Source: Serripes groenlandicus
Lineage: Eukaryota; Mollusca; Bivalvia; Cardiida; Cardiidae
DNA: 64,000 nt
NCBI GenBank assembly: GCA_031761405.1
Contig: JASEVX010000003.1
Coordinates: 18,894,349-18,958,348 of the forward strand
Reading direction: 5' to 3'
In this document: in pieces, positions 33,592-45,844 of the stretch
Position numbering within the stretch: position 1 is the first letter of the stretch
Layout: each line of letters opens with the position of its first letter
The notes under the pieces: generated by a model
Seen by the model: the letters and a program-made list of their open reading frames with translations, nothing else
Told to the model about the DNA's origin: nothing
The model's database searches: none
Translations under genes and position numbers: made by a program

Positions 33592-36500
33592 CAATGTTTG
33601 TATGGTGTTATACGCTGGTTTCAGCAACATTTCAATGTTTGTATGGTGTTATACGCTGGTTTCAGCAACCTTTCAATGTTTGTATGGTGTTATACGCTGG
33701 TTTCAGCAACCTTTCAATGTTTGTGTGTGTTTGTATGGTGTTATACGCTGGTTTCAGCAACCTTTCAATGTTTGTGTTTGTTTGTATGGTGTTATACGCT
33801 GGTTTCGGCAACCTTTCAATGTTTGTGTCTGTTTGTATGGTGTTATACGCTGCTTTCAGCAACCTTTCAATGTTTGTGTTTGTTTGTATGGTGTTATACG
33901 CTACTATCAGCAACCTTTCAATGTTTGTGTCTGTTTGTATGGTGGTGTACGCTGCTTTCAGCAACCTTTCAATGTTTGTGTTTGTTTGTATGGTGTTATA
34001 CGCTGGTTTCAGCAACCTTTCAATGTTTGTGTCTGTTTGTATGGTGTTATACGCTGGTTTCAGCAACCTTTCAATGTTTGTGTTTGTTTGTATGGTGTTA
34101 TACGCTGCTTTCAGCAACCTTTCAATGTTTGTGTTTGTTAGTATGGTATTATACGCTGGTTTCAGCAACCTTTCAATGTTTGTGTGTGTTTGTATGGTGT
34201 TAAACGCTGGTTTCAGCAACCTTTCAATGTTTGTATGATGTTATATGCTGGTTTCAGCAGCCTTTCAATGTTTGTGTTTGTTTGTATGGTATTATACGCT
34301 GCTTTCAGCAACCTTTCAATGTCTGTGTTTGTTTGTATGGTGTTATACGCTGCTTTCAGCAACCTTTCAATGTTTGTGTTTGTTTGTATGGTGTTATACG
34401 CTACTATCAGCAACCTTTCAATGTTTGTGTCTCTTTGTATGGTGGTGTACGCTGCTTTCAGCAACCTTTCAATGTTTGTGTTTGTTTGTATGGTGTTATA
34501 CGCTGGTTTCAGCAACCTTTCAATGTTTGTGTTTGTTTGTATGATGTTATACGCTGGTTTCAGCAACCTTTCAATGTTTGTGTTTGTTTGTATGGTGTTA
34601 TACGCTGGTTTCAGCAACCTTTCAATGTTTGTGTTTGTTTGTATGGTGTTATACGCTGCTTTCAGCAACCTTTCAATGTTTGTGTTTGTTAGTATGGTAC
34701 TATACGCTGCTTTCAGCAACCTTTCAATGTTTGTGTTTGTATGGTGTTATACGCTGCTTTCAGCAACCTTTCAATGTTTGTGTCTGTTTGTATGGTGTTA
34801 TACCCTGGTTTCAGCAACCTTTCAATGTTTGTGTCTGTTTGTATGGTGGTATACGCTGCTTTCAGCAACCTTTCAATGTTTGTGTTTGTTTGTATGGTGT
34901 TATACGCTGCTTTCAGCAACCTTTCAATGTTTGTGTCTGTTTGTATGGTGTTATACGCTGGTTTCAGCAACCTTTCAATGTTTGTGTCTGTTTGTATGGT
35001 GTTATACCCTGGTTTCAGCAACCTTTCAATGTTTGTGTCTGTTTGTATGGTGGTATACGCTGCTTTCAGCAACCTTTCAATGTTTGTGTTTGTTAGTATG
35101 GTGTTATACGCTTGTTTCGGCAACCTTTCAATGTTTGTATGGTGGTATACGCTGCTTTCAGCAACCTTTCAATGTTTGTGTCTGTTTGTATGGTGTTATA
35201 CCCTGGTTTCAGCAACCTTTCAATGTTTGTGTCTGTTTGTATGGTGGTATACGCTGCTTTCAGCAACCTTTCAATGTTTGTGTTTGTTAGTATGGTGTTA
35301 TACGCTTGTTTCGGCAACCTTTCAATGTTTGTATGGTGGTATACGCTGCTTTCAGCAACCTTTTAATGTTTGTGTCTGTTTGTATGGTGTTATACCCTGG
35401 TTTCAGCAACCTTTCAATGTTTGTGTCTGTTTGTATGGTGGTATACGCTGCTTTCAGCAACCTTTCAATGTTTGTGTTTGTTTGTATGGTGTTATACGCT
35501 GCTTTCAGCAACCTTTCAATGTTTGTGTTTGTTAGTATGGTGGTATACGCTGCTTTCAGCAACCTTTCAATGTTTGTATCTGTTTGTATGGTGTTATACG
35601 CTGGTTTCAGCAACCTTTCAATGTTTGTATGATGTTATATGCTGGTTTCAGCAGCCTTTCAATGTTTGTGTTTGTTTGTATGGTGTTATACGCTGGTTTC
35701 AGCAACCTTTCAATGTTTGTGTTTGTTTGTATGGTGTTATACGCTGGTTTCAGCAACCTTTCAATGTTTGTGTTTGTTTGTATGGTGTTATACGCTGCTT
35801 TCAGCAACCTTTCAATGTTTGTGTCTGTTTGTATGGTGTTATACGCTGGTTTCAGCAACCTTTCAATGTTTGTATGATGTTATATGCTGGTTTCAGCTGC
35901 CTTTCAATGTTTGTGTTTGTTTGTATGGTGTTATACGCTGGTTTCAGCAACCTTTCAATGTTTGTGTTTGTTTGTATGGTGTTATACGCTGCTTTCAGCA
36001 ACCTTTCAATGTTTGTGTTTGTTAGTATGGTATTATACGCTGCTTTCAGCAGCCTCTCAATGTTTGTGTTTGTTTGTATGGTATTATACGCTGGTTTCAG
36101 CAACCTTTCAATGTTTGTATGATGTTATATGCTGGTTTCAGCAGCCTTTCAATGTTTGTGTTTGTTTGTATGGTGTTATACGCTGCTTTCAGCAACCTTT
36201 CAATGTTTGTGTTTGTTTGTATGGTATTATACGCTGCTTTCAGCAACCTTTCGATGTTTGTGTTTGTTTGTATGGTATTATACGCTGCTTTCAGCAACCT
36301 TTCGATGTTTGTGTTTGTTTGTACGGTGTTATACGCTGCTTTCAGCAACCTTTCAATGTTTATGTTTGTTTGTATGGTATTATACGCTGCTTTCAGCAAC
36401 CTTTCGATGTTTGTGTTTGTTTGTACGGTGTTATACGCTGCTTTCAGCAACCTTTCAATGTTTGTGTTTGTATGGTGTTATACGCTGCTTTCAGCAACCT

Positions 36501-37652
36501 TTCAATGTTTGTGTCTGTTTGTATGGTGGTATACGCTGCTTTCAGCAACCTTTCAATGTTTTGTGTTTGTTTGTATGGTGTTATACGCTGCTTTCAGCAA
36601 CCTTTCAATGTTTGTGTCTGTTTGTATGGTGTTATACGCTGGTTTCAGCAACCTTTCAATGTTTGTATGATGTTATATGCTGGTTTCAGCAGCCTTTCAA
36701 TGTTTGTGTTTGTTTGTATGGTGGTATACGCTGCTTTCAGCAACCTTTCAATGTTTGTGTCTGTTTGTATGGTGTTATACGCTGCTTTCAGCAACCTTTC
36801 AATGTTTGTGTCTGTTTGTATGGTGGTACACTCTGCTTTCAGCAAACTTTCAATGTTTTTGTTTGTTTGTATGGTGGTATACTCTGCTTTCAGCACCCTT
36901 TCAATGTTTGTGTCTGTTTGTATGGTGTTATACGCTGCTTTCAGCACCCTTTCAATGTTTGTGTCTGTTTGTATGGTGTTATACCCTGGTTTCAGCAAAC
37001 TTTCAATGTTTGTGTTTGTTTGTATGGTGGTATACGCTGCTTTCAGCAACCTTTCAATGTTTCTGTTTGTTTGCATGGTGTTATACGCTGCTTTCAGCAA
37101 CCTTTCAATGTTTGTGTTTGTTAGTATGGTGTTATACGCTTGTTTCGGCAACTTTTCAATGTTTGTGTTTGTTTGTATGGTGTTATACGCTGCTTTCAGC
37201 AACCTTTCAATGTTTGTGTCTGTTTGTATGGTGTTATACGCTGGTTTCAGCAACCTTTCAATGTTTTGTGTTTGTTTGTATGGTATTATACGCTGGTTTC
37301 AGCAACCTTTCAATGTTTGTGTTTGTTTGTATTGTGTTATACGCTGGTTTCAGCAACCTTTCAATGTTTTGTGTTTGTTTGTATGGTATTATACGCTGGT
37401 TTCAGCAACCTTTCAATGTTTGTGTTTGTTTGTATTGTGTTATACGCTGGATTCAGCAACCTTTCAATGTTTGTGTTTGTTTGTATGGTGTTATACGCTG
37501 GTTTCAGCAACCTTTCAATGTTTGTTTTTGTTTGTATGGTATCATACGCTGCTTTCAGCAACCTTTCAATGTTTGTGTCTGTTTGTATGGTGGTATACGC
37601 TGCTTTCAGCAACCTTTCAATGTTTGTGTTTGTTTGTATGGTGGTATACGCT
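33592..37652. repeat. 51-bp minisatellite array 2 (about 80 units)
   Basis: Same unit and orientation as array 1, with 51-bp and 41-bp variants. Variant units are ordered: the GTATGATGTTATATGCTGG variant recurs at 35,627, 35,872 and 36,117, exactly 245 bp apart (four 51-bp units plus one 41-bp unit), with further copies at 34,233 and about 36,667. A CTTGTTTCGG variant recurs at 35,111 and 35,305. Open frames of up to about 600 codons follow from the 17-codon period. The right end joins CTCGACCACTACACCACCG, the tRNA-head side of the second SINE family, sharing ACGCTC at the junction. Confidence 0.95.
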
Positions 37653-38084
37653 CGACCACTACACCACCGAGGTGGTCCATGAGGCGGGCTGAGGTAACAT
37701 TACTTCTTCAGCCCTTTCCTAAATGCATACGCATTATGACGCACCTGCAACAGAGGACGAGTGATAAACATTGTGACAACTAAAGAAATTACTCATAATT
37801 AACAATGTTCCAATTTGCCGAAATATTTTGAACTCTCGTCAATAAATATTTTATTCATTTATTCTGATTTTCCATATTTTGGCTAACTGTTTTTAAAGTT
37901 GTATGCTGCAGTTTTGTTGCGCGGGGATTTTTTTTTGGTTAACCCTTTTTCACGCGAATATTTTATTTATAACGGGAAAATAAGAAATAACTGGAACTTT
38001 TCCCACAAACAAAAAATCACTAGCAGACGACTTTGAAAGCATCTAAGCTAAAGGAATAACAAACGTTTGGGTTACAAAGGTCAT

Positions 38085-39905
38085 TCATTATCCACCATGT
38101 GGCAACATAGTCAATATGGGACGGTGGCCAGCTTCCCGTGGTAGAGCGTGGCTATTTAGTCAAATTGGGAATTTATCCAGCTTCAGGTGGATAGTCTGGC
38201 TAAATAGTCAATATGGGACGGTGGCCACACTCCCGTGAAGAGTGTGGATAAATAGTCAATATGGGATGGTGGCCACACTTTCCGTGACGAGTGTGGCTAA
38301 ATAGTCAATATGGGACGGGGGCCACACTCCCGTGAAGAGTGTGGATAAATAATCAATATGGGATGGTGGCCACACTTTCCGTGACGAGCGTGGCTAAATA
38401 GTCAATATGGGATGGTGGCCACAGTTTCCGTGACGAGTGTGGCTAAATAGTCAATTTGGGACGGTGGCCACACTTTCCGTGACGAGTGTGGATAAATAGT
38501 CAATATGGGACGGTGGTCACACTCCCGTGGAAGAGTGTGGATACATAGTCAATATGAGACGGTGGCAAGCTTCCCGTGGAAGAGTGTGGATAACTGGTTA
38601 TTTAGTCAAACTGGGACTTTATCAAGCTCCCCGTGGAGAGTCTGGCCAAATAATCAGTATGGGACGGTAGCCAGCTTCCTATGAAGAATGTGACTAAATA
38701 GTCCATGTTATGGAATAGCCAGCTACCCCTGAAATGTGTGGCTAAATACTCAATGTGTGACGGTAGCCAGCTTCCAGATAAGAGTGTAGCTAAATAGTCT
38801 ATGTTATATAGTAGCCAGCTTCCAGATAAGATTGTGGCTAGATAGTCAATGTTATACAGTAGCCAGCTACCCGTGAAATGAGTGGTTAAATACTCAGTGT
38901 GTGACGGTAGCCAGCTTCCATATAAGAGTGTTGCTAAATAGTCAATGTTATACGGTAGCCAACTTCCAGATAAGATTGTGGCTAGATAGTCAATGTGGGA
39001 CAGTAGCCAGCTTCCCAATAAAATTGTAGCTAAATAGTTATGGTGTGACGGTAGCCAGGTTTCAGATAATATTGTGGCTAGATAGTCATTGCTGTACGGT
39101 AATCAGCTTACAGATAAGAGTGTGGCTAAATAGTAATTGCTGGACTGTAGGAAGCTTCCAGATAAGATTGTGGCTAAATAGTCATTGCTGGACGGTACCC
39201 AGCTTCCATATAAGATTGTTGCTAAATAGTCATTGCTGGACATTAACCAGTTTCCAGAAAAGATTGTAGCTAAATAGCTTATGTGCGACGGTATCCAGCT
39301 TCCAGATAATATTCTGGCTAAATAGTCAGTGCTTGACTGTAGCCAGCTTCCAGATAAGATTGTGGCTAAATAGTAATTGCTGGACGGTTGTCAGTTTCCA
39401 GATAAGAGTGTGGTCTTAATAGTCAATGTGTGACAGTAGCCAGCTTCTAGATAATAGTGTGGCTAAATAGTCATTGCTGGACGGTAGCCAGCTTCCAGAT
39501 AAGATTGTGTATAAATAGTCATTGTTGGATGGTAGCCAGCTTCCAGATAATATTGTGGCTAAATAGTCAATGTTGGACGGTAGCTAGCCTCCAGATAAGA
39601 GTGTTGTTAAATAGTAAATGTGTGAGGGCAGCCAGTTCCTGTGCAGATTGTGTCTAAATGACGGTAGCCAGCTTCCAGATAATATTTTGGTTAAATAGTG
39701 AATGTGTGACGGTAGCAAGCTTACAGATAAAATTGCGGCTATATAGTCAATGTGTAACGGTAGCAAGCTTCCAGATAAGATTGTGGCTAAATGGTTAATG
39801 TGTGACGGTAGCCAGCTTCAAGATAAGATTGTAGCTAAATAGTCAATGTGGAACTGTAGCCAGCTTCCTGATAAGAGTGTCGCTAAATAGTCCATATGGG
39901 ACAAA
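38085..39905. repeat. 48-bp repeat array D1
   Basis: Unit of about 48 bp: GGCTAAATAGTCAATATGGG, ACGGTGGCCAGCTTCCCGTG, AAGAGTGT. The left part uses the TATGGGACGGTGGCC variant. From about 38,700 the right part uses TGTGTGACGGTAGCC with TTCCAGATAAGATTGTG. The same left-to-right order occurs in arrays D2 and D3. Confidence 0.95.
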
Positions 39906-40740
39906 CTGTTGAGAACATCGTTAGATCCGTCAATCAATCAATCAAATACAAGTAGATACCTGGTAATGGAGTAATTGTAAGACCTGATCTGTCATTTTGT
40001 CAGACAGTCGGACTCTAGAATAGATCGGCCTTTAATAGTATTTACGCTCTGTTTGTCAATGGAAACTCCTGATTGTAAATTGAAGGGAGGAAGTTTATAT
40101 AAAGCGATCTGCACCCGCGCTAGCAGTGAGTAGTTAGCACGACGTATTATAGACGACGGGAAGCCTATCTGTACATGTTACGGACCGCTGAGACACTTAT
40201 ATATTTGAGCCGCGTTTAGGGCTTCTGCACACCGGCATGTATCTGCGTACAGAGCCGATTCAGACAAGCCTATGTACAGTCTCGGCAGAGTCTTAATTGA
40301 TCGCCTGCGTGTTATTTAGCCCTACATGTATATTTCGACAAAACACGACGGATTAGACAAAATGATCTGAAACAATACTGTTCAAAAATACAAACTTGTA
40401 CCTTGTCTCATGCACTGGCTCATTTAGGAAGCCATTGCGGTCGGACGATTAATCGAAGATCATCGCTCTGGCGTTTAAAGTCGTCTGCTGCAGATTGATG
40501 TTTGTGCGTAAGTGATAAAAATGGCGCCCTATCTGAAGCTATACTGTTTGCAATGGAAGAAATATTTTTCTATGTCTCTTTTTATGGTTGTCAAACAATG
40601 AGCATACTTCGTTAACAAAACAAAAAAGAAATATCTTTACAAATACACACTGATTATATCGTAGAGCATTCCAACTTGCTGATCACCCTGAGTCCCTGAC
40701 ATCAATATTCTTAGCCGTTTTTCATGTGGCTTTGTTTCAG
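39906..40740 (+). other. Conserved unique block of unit 1 with TATA motif
   Basis: TATATAAA at 40,096-40,103 follows a conserved GGAAACTCCTGATTG and GAAGGGAGGAAGTTT stretch. About 30 bp downstream is GCTAGCAGTGAGTAG, which contains a donor-like GTGAGT. Counterparts are at 48,783 (TACATAAA) and 58,929 (TATATAAA). This could be a promoter with a short non-coding first exon, or just part of the duplicated DNA. No coding sequence is assigned. Confidence 0.35.
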
Positions 40741-41083
40741 CCCTCAGCTGAAAGGTGGTTAACTATGTTCCGATGTCTACAGACGGGAGGGTAGTTTGTT
40801 ATGCTTATGATTACGAAATTCTGAGACCCGAGTATAAATCAAGGGACCCCTTTTTGTCCCAAAAGCGAGATCTCAAATCAGCAATCTGTTGTTACGGCAA
40901 CAGTCATCTAACACTTCCGATAGTTTCCTTCTATTACCACTATCAAATTCCGACATACCAATATACATGTTAGTCATATCACACTCAAACCATCCATCAG
41001 AGTGTTCAACCCTTCACCACATACAACAAAAATGTAGCAAACGTCTTTGAAAACATCTAGACAAACAGTGAGTGAAAAAAAAC

Positions 41084-41145
41084 CTCATAATCCCTGGATT
41101 GACAATCTGCGTCGCTATCGATTGAGCTACCGGGGCTCGGCAAAA
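41084..41145 (-). mobile_element. tRNA-derived SINE fragment (unit 1)
   Basis: Minus strand CCCCGGTAGCTCAATCGATA head only; the body and AATC tail present in unit 3 (60,582-60,325) are deleted here. Confidence 0.65.
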
Positions 41146-41235
41146 TAGGGAGTATCTCTACAAAAGTAACATACCAATCCAAATGAGCTGTTTCTCCTCT
41201 TTAAACTTGTCACAATATTGTAAAAGTCGTCTGCT

Positions 41236-41400
41236 GCAGCCTAAACATGCCGCACAGTCTTACCTGGATAGACACTTTTCGCCTCCTGTGGATTTTCTGT
41301 TTCAGGAATCATTACTCTATACCTCTATCCCCCTGAGATGGAATGTGTCGGCCCGGATCAGTATCTTGGTCGATATATTACGCATAGGCCATAATGATGG
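41236..41400. mobile_element. Foldback MITE (unit 1)
   Basis: AACATGCCGCACAGTCTTAC, then TATACCTCTATCCCCCTGAG, ATGTGTCGGCCCGGATCAG and the terminal CATAATGATGGTTTTCTCGC. It joins directly to GTCGTCTGCTGCAG on the left, marking a deletion relative to units 2 and 3. Confidence 0.65.
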
Positions 41401-41736
41401 TTTTCTCGCGGGACGGCTCAATTGTCTTTATTGTATGTTCTATTAGTCTACTTCCACGTGTTTTTACTTCTTGTAACATTCAATGGTCAAATATTCATAA
41501 TTTAACGAATTAATAATGATCACGATAATTATGGGTTGACGATTCAAAATTGATGTGGAAATAAAAGTTAAAATTATCAAACAAAGGGAAGGAACTCGTG
41601 CAAGTTTACCGCTTTTCATCTCAGGCGGATTCGAAAATGGATTTGATTTTCCAGTATTAAATTGAAACTTAGAACGAAATGAAATCGATTGTTTTTTATG
41701 TTTTGCTTTTAAATAGTTATTGAAAAGAAAATAGGG

Positions 41737-41785
41737 TTCCTTTTCCGTTTTTCTTGTTACTAACTACTACAAAACGGTAAAGGAA
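41737..41785. repeat. Hairpin, 15-bp arms (unit 1)
   Basis: TTCCTTTTCCGTTTT and AAAACGGTAAAGGAA pair with one mismatch around a 19-base loop. Conserved in unit 2 at 52,282-52,330. Confidence 0.75.
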
Positions 41786-41905
41786 AATCATTGGGCTTCC
41801 TTTTTCTTTTTTCTTCTTTAAGATTGAAAAGCTATAAAAGAAAGGATGGTATATACAATAACTGGGTCTTTCATTTATATACATAAGTTTTTCTGAAAAG
41901 TAGCA

Positions 41906-42600
41906 AGTCTCACGCTAAAAGATTAATTGAGCTTAAAGGGACTGAACACCATAATGGTCCAAAATCGTTATATTTTATACTTATTCTAATTAATCCACAA
42001 TACGTCGATATATATGTAACGGAATATTGTAGAAGGTCGTACAAGTCTTGTTTTTCATTATTTCATGGGAAATAAGCAGTTAAAAAAACGTCCGCTCCGT
42101 GTTTTCCCGTTTAAAAATACCGTGGAATTTGTGGATTCAATTCGGCATTCTCTAACACTATCGACTCATTACATTCATGTATGAGTGGGTGTAAGGAACG
42201 ACAACTCTGCGAAGGAGATTTTCAATTCGGTTTAAGTGATCACGTGATAAATATACAGCGATATGTTTAGATTTACTGGGTTACTAATCCAGTAGATTTT
42301 ACAATGCAAAATAACGAAAAATCTCCGCAATATTAATAGTGTGCATATATTGTAGTACATCAGTCAGCAAATCTCAATGCCTTACATGCAAAAACATCAA
42401 GGTAATAGCAATTTCTAACAATTTTCTTTTTTTTTTCTCATATGGGATTCAGTCCCTTTAACACGCGCGCACTTCTGCGCGAGCTACCTCACGGACATAA
42501 CTTCCGCCTAGACGCGAATGGCCGAATCAAGCAGCGACCCACCGGAGGTACGTCAGCCGCACCAGATACCACCAACACACCAGCATCGCAGACAGAATAG
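41906..42600 (+). pseudogene. LINE 2 ORF1, C-terminal fragment split by the MITE
   Basis: Removing the MITE and one TTAA copy restores a continuous frame from the left side (KSSKSHAKRLIEL) to the right side (NTRALLRELPHGHNFRLDAN), ending at TAG 42,598-42,600. The RALLRELPHGHNFRL-type text fits the end of a LINE ORF1 RNA-binding domain. This reading-frame continuity independently confirms the MITE boundaries. Confidence 0.7.
41937..42457. mobile_element. TTAA-flanked MITE (piggyBac-like ends)
   Basis: 521 bp. AGGGACTGAA at the left and TTCAGTCCCT at the right form perfect 10-bp terminal inverted repeats, flanked on both sides by TTAA (41,933-41,936 and 42,458-42,461), the piggyBac target. No transposase inside. 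It disrupts ORF1 of LINE 2. Confidence 0.85.
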
Positions 42601-45406
42601 GATGGACCCCGGGGACGCTCAAGGTCGCTCACTTAAACGTCGGGAGATGGACACCGAATAACCACGACTTCCACTGTGCTATAATCAGTGCCATAGACGC
42701 TGACATTTACACTATATGCGAAACTCATCTATTAAGGAACAATGTTATATCTATTGCTAATTACACTTGGTTTGGTTTTAATAGAAGTGAATTACACATA
42801 AACGCTCGAAAAGGGTCTGGAGCTAATGGTATACTTATAAAACACTGTCTGCTTGAATATTATGACGTAAATATTCTTGACAAATCTATTGAGGGCATAT
42901 TACTCATTGAACTGTGCAACAAGGAAACTAACGCAACTTTTCTAATTTTCTCATGCTACCTACCTCCTGAAAACTCGGTTTGGGGTAGAGATTCACAAAC
43001 ATTCTTTTCACATATTTTGTCATTGATGTATTTGCATAACAATTGTGACTTCGTTTTGTTATCCGGTGACTTTAACTCACGTACTGGTAACCTGTTTGAT
43101 ATAATGCATAAAGTTGACCAATTGCCTTCAAGAACTGTTATTTATAATTGTATTAATCAGCATGGTCGCGATTTCATAGACTTTCTGAATGATTCTAAGC
43201 TATGTGTATTTAATGGTCGGTTTTTAGACAGTTCACATGCATCTCTCCCAAGGGTAAATCTGTTGTTGATTATTTTTGTGTATCACATGACCGTTATGAT
43301 AATTGTTTTTCATTTGAGGTGTTACCGATACAATCAATAGTTGATAAGTATAAACTTCATGGCTACTTAGATCAAAGATGCCTGACCACTCACTGTTACT
43401 GGGCCAGTTCAAAATAAGCGGATTAACGGGTTGCATGACAACATAAGCAGTTATGATGACGCTCACTCTGCTAACGGACCGAAATACAAACTTTACAAAA
43501 TACAATGCAACTTTATGGACAGTGTTATTGCACGTAATGCATTAATTGAAGTGATAACCTTGATTGAAAATAGCCGAGAGAGCCAAGAGGTAATAGACTC
43601 AATATATTCAGAACTATGTGAAGCAATAAATGATGAAATGCGCCGAACTATACCTACATATACGACGTCGAAGCGCATCGGTAAACGATGATAATACCAA
43701 TTCATCAGGACCCTAGCTCGGACAAAAGGACGCCGTTAAATTACCGCGGGATTAGCCTCCTTTCTTGCATCAGCCCAGGTGTACAGTGCCCTTGTGAATA
43801 AAATGCTAACTTGTTCCCTTGAAGAATACAACTTACTCGCCGACGAACAAAATGGGTTTGGAAAGGACCGCTCGTGTGAGGACAACATTTTCACTCTAAA
43901 CAGCATTGTCAATAATAACGCAAATGTGTTCACTGCCTACATCGACCTTAAGAAGGCGTTCGATTTTGTGGACAGGGACTTGATGCTATACAAAATATTG
44001 CTTTTGGGTGTCGATGGTAACATATATAACAGCATTAAGTCAATCTACAAGCATACGACGTCCACAATTAAAATTAACAACAAGTTGACAGAATGGTTTG
44101 ACTGTAAATCTGGGGTAGCTCAAGGAAATAATTTGTCGCCGACAATTTTTGCCGCATTTGTTAATGACCTAGTAACTGAAATCAATGACCTTGGCATTGG
44201 TGTGCAAGTCGGTGACCTCTATGTGTCCATGCTGATGATATAGTGATAATTGCTAACTCTGAAAGAAACTTACAGACTATGCTCAATACTCTTCACGGTT
44301 GGTGCAAGAAATGGCGAGTTCTCATAAACACCTCTAAATCTAAATGCATGCATTTCCGGCGTCCACGGACGAGGCAAACAGACTTTCGTTTCCAAGTTGG
44401 TGACAACGTGCTCGAAACTGTTTCCGGATATAGATATCTCGGAGTAGTCCTCGCAGACGAAGGTAACTTTGTATCGAAGCGCTCAGTCGCGGAGCAGGAA
44501 GAGCCATAGGTAGCCTTATTCACAAAATAAGCGGCTTTAAAGACTTCGGCTTCAAATCATATGACAAGTTATTCAACAGTTGCATTGTACCGATACTGGA
44601 TTACTGTTCAAGTATATGGGATTATAAACATTACCAAGCCAGTGATAATGTTCAACACAGAGCCATACGTTACTTTTTGGGTGTACATCGTTTCGCTCCT
44701 ACTGCTGCCATTTCCGGTGACGTCGGATGGCTCCTAGCACAATTGCGGAGAAGGCTAAATAAGCTCCGCTTATGCAACAGGCTCATAATTATGGACAGCG
44801 ATAGAATTATAAAATGGGTGTTTGAAAGTGAATATAATAACCCGCGCACGAACAATTGGTGTAATGAGATCAAATCGATCATGGGTGACCTTCAATTAGC
44901 CGCTCACTACAACTCCAAATCTACAGTCGACCTACAATCAGCAAGGCTACTCATATTCAACGTTCACAACGTACGCTGGGCCCAATCATTAAAGTCGTCG
45001 CCAACATTACGGACATACAGGTCGTTTAAAGACCTTAGAAATGGAGAAATATGTGACGCTAAATTTCTCAAAACATGAACGCTCCACCATGGCACAATTC
45101 CGTTGTGGAATCCTCCCTTTGCGGATCGAGACTGGTCGTTACGTCAACGAGCCCCTGGACGAACGGTTATGCACCATGTGCGACGCCGGACAAATCGAGT
45201 CTGAGATTCACTTTCTCCTCGACTGCAAACTTTATGATGAAATCAGACGAGATATTTACCTCAATTTATTAGGTGAAAATACATTTAGCTCAAAAACGCC
45301 CCTCGAAAAATTAAAGTACCTTTTAAATGAGTGCACTAGGAAAACTGCAAAATTCTTAGTAAAAGCGTATGCTCTTAGGAGAAGCAGGTTATATAGTCGT
45401 GTGTAA
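42592..45406 (+). pseudogene. LINE 2 ORF2: APE endonuclease + RT + C-terminal Cys/His knuckle, multiply broken
   Basis: Opens in a frame overlapping the ORF1 stop (WTPGTLKVAHLNVGRW). Endonuclease motifs TICETHL, SGDFNSRTGN and LPDHSLLL are readable across a shift near 43,255. At about 43,690 the frame jumps from SKRIGKR to NYRGISLL, so the linker before the RT is deleted. RT motifs ADEQNGFGKDRS, DLKKAFDFVD and SGVAQGNNLSPTIF precede a frameshift right at the active site (the YADD region near 44,222 reads YVHADD only across frames). Further shifts lie near 44,500 and 45,060. The end has LCTMCDAGQIESEIHFLLDC, a Cys/His knuckle typical of such ORF2s, and TAA at 45,404-45,406. Inactive. Confidence 0.85.
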
Positions 45407-45617
45407 AATTGCAACAAGTTATTTAACATTTACCATGAAGTATGTGAAAGCATTTTGTATGACAATGCCATATTATCGTATCAATTAATTTATGTATAAT
45501 GATTGAGACTATATATGTACATTTGTAGCTAACAATTTCCATTTTATATACCAACTATTGCATTGGCATATACCCATAAACTTTTGCCTAAGCAATATGA
45601 ACCGTTTCACGAGAAAG

Positions 45618-45717
45618 CCAAAATTATGAATAATGTATCGATCCAGATCAGCCTGCTCAGTCCACGCAGGCTAATCCGGGACGACACATTCCGTCTCAGG
45701 GGGATAGAGGTATAGAG
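45618..45717. mobile_element. Foldback MITE end (unit 1/2 junction)
   Basis: CATTCCGTCTCAGGGGGATA and GAGGTATAGAG, preceded by GATCAGCCTGCTCAGTCCAC. It is fused at 45,718 to the truncated lectin-family promoter (ATTGGAAGATAGCCATATTG, minus-strand sense). The identical fusion at 52,700 shows the junction existed before units 2 and 3 separated. Confidence 0.65.
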
Positions 45718-45844
45718 GTGATTGGAAGATAGCCATATTGAATGATATAGGAAAATGGAGGAAACACTCAAATCAAGGCCCGTCTTGTGGTATTCTTGTG
45801 GGTTCTGTTTGTTTGGTGTTTTACACTTTCACACAATTGTTCAG

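Larger units (their letters stand above)
41899..45540 (+). mobile_element. Non-LTR retrotransposon (LINE 2), 5'-truncated, interrupted by a MITE
   Basis: Compared with unit 2, where CATTTATATAGATATATTTC runs on to ATTTCCATTTGATATACC (52,418-52,530), unit 1 diverges at 41,899 and rejoins at about 45,540. The insert reads as the C-terminal part of an ORF1 and a complete-length but broken ORF2. A TTAA-flanked MITE (41,937-42,457) splits the ORF1 part. The unit-2 locus is therefore an unoccupied counterpart, although it also has about 85 bp not present here. Confidence 0.8.
37653..45717 (+). repeat. Tandem segmental unit 1
   Basis: The order of blocks (SINE head, GCATACGCATTATGACGCAC block, 48-bp array, TATA block, SINE, foldback MITE, AT-rich tail) repeats in units 2 and 3. 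Unit 1 lacks the promoter fragment at its start, lacks the part matching 50,430-51,860 and carries an extra insertion (41,899-45,540) made of a LINE and a MITE. Confidence 0.85.

Noticed and set aside
33598..37783. Very long open frames (up to about 600 codons) with 17-residue repeats on both strands
   Set aside because: They follow from a tandem unit of 51 bp (17 codons) lacking stops in several frames. Frames hop at each 41-bp unit and all six are partly open, so coding is not supported.
38085..39905. Regularly spaced repeats resembling a CRISPR array
   Set aside because: The units are contiguous without unique spacers, the genome is eukaryotic, and no cas genes are present.
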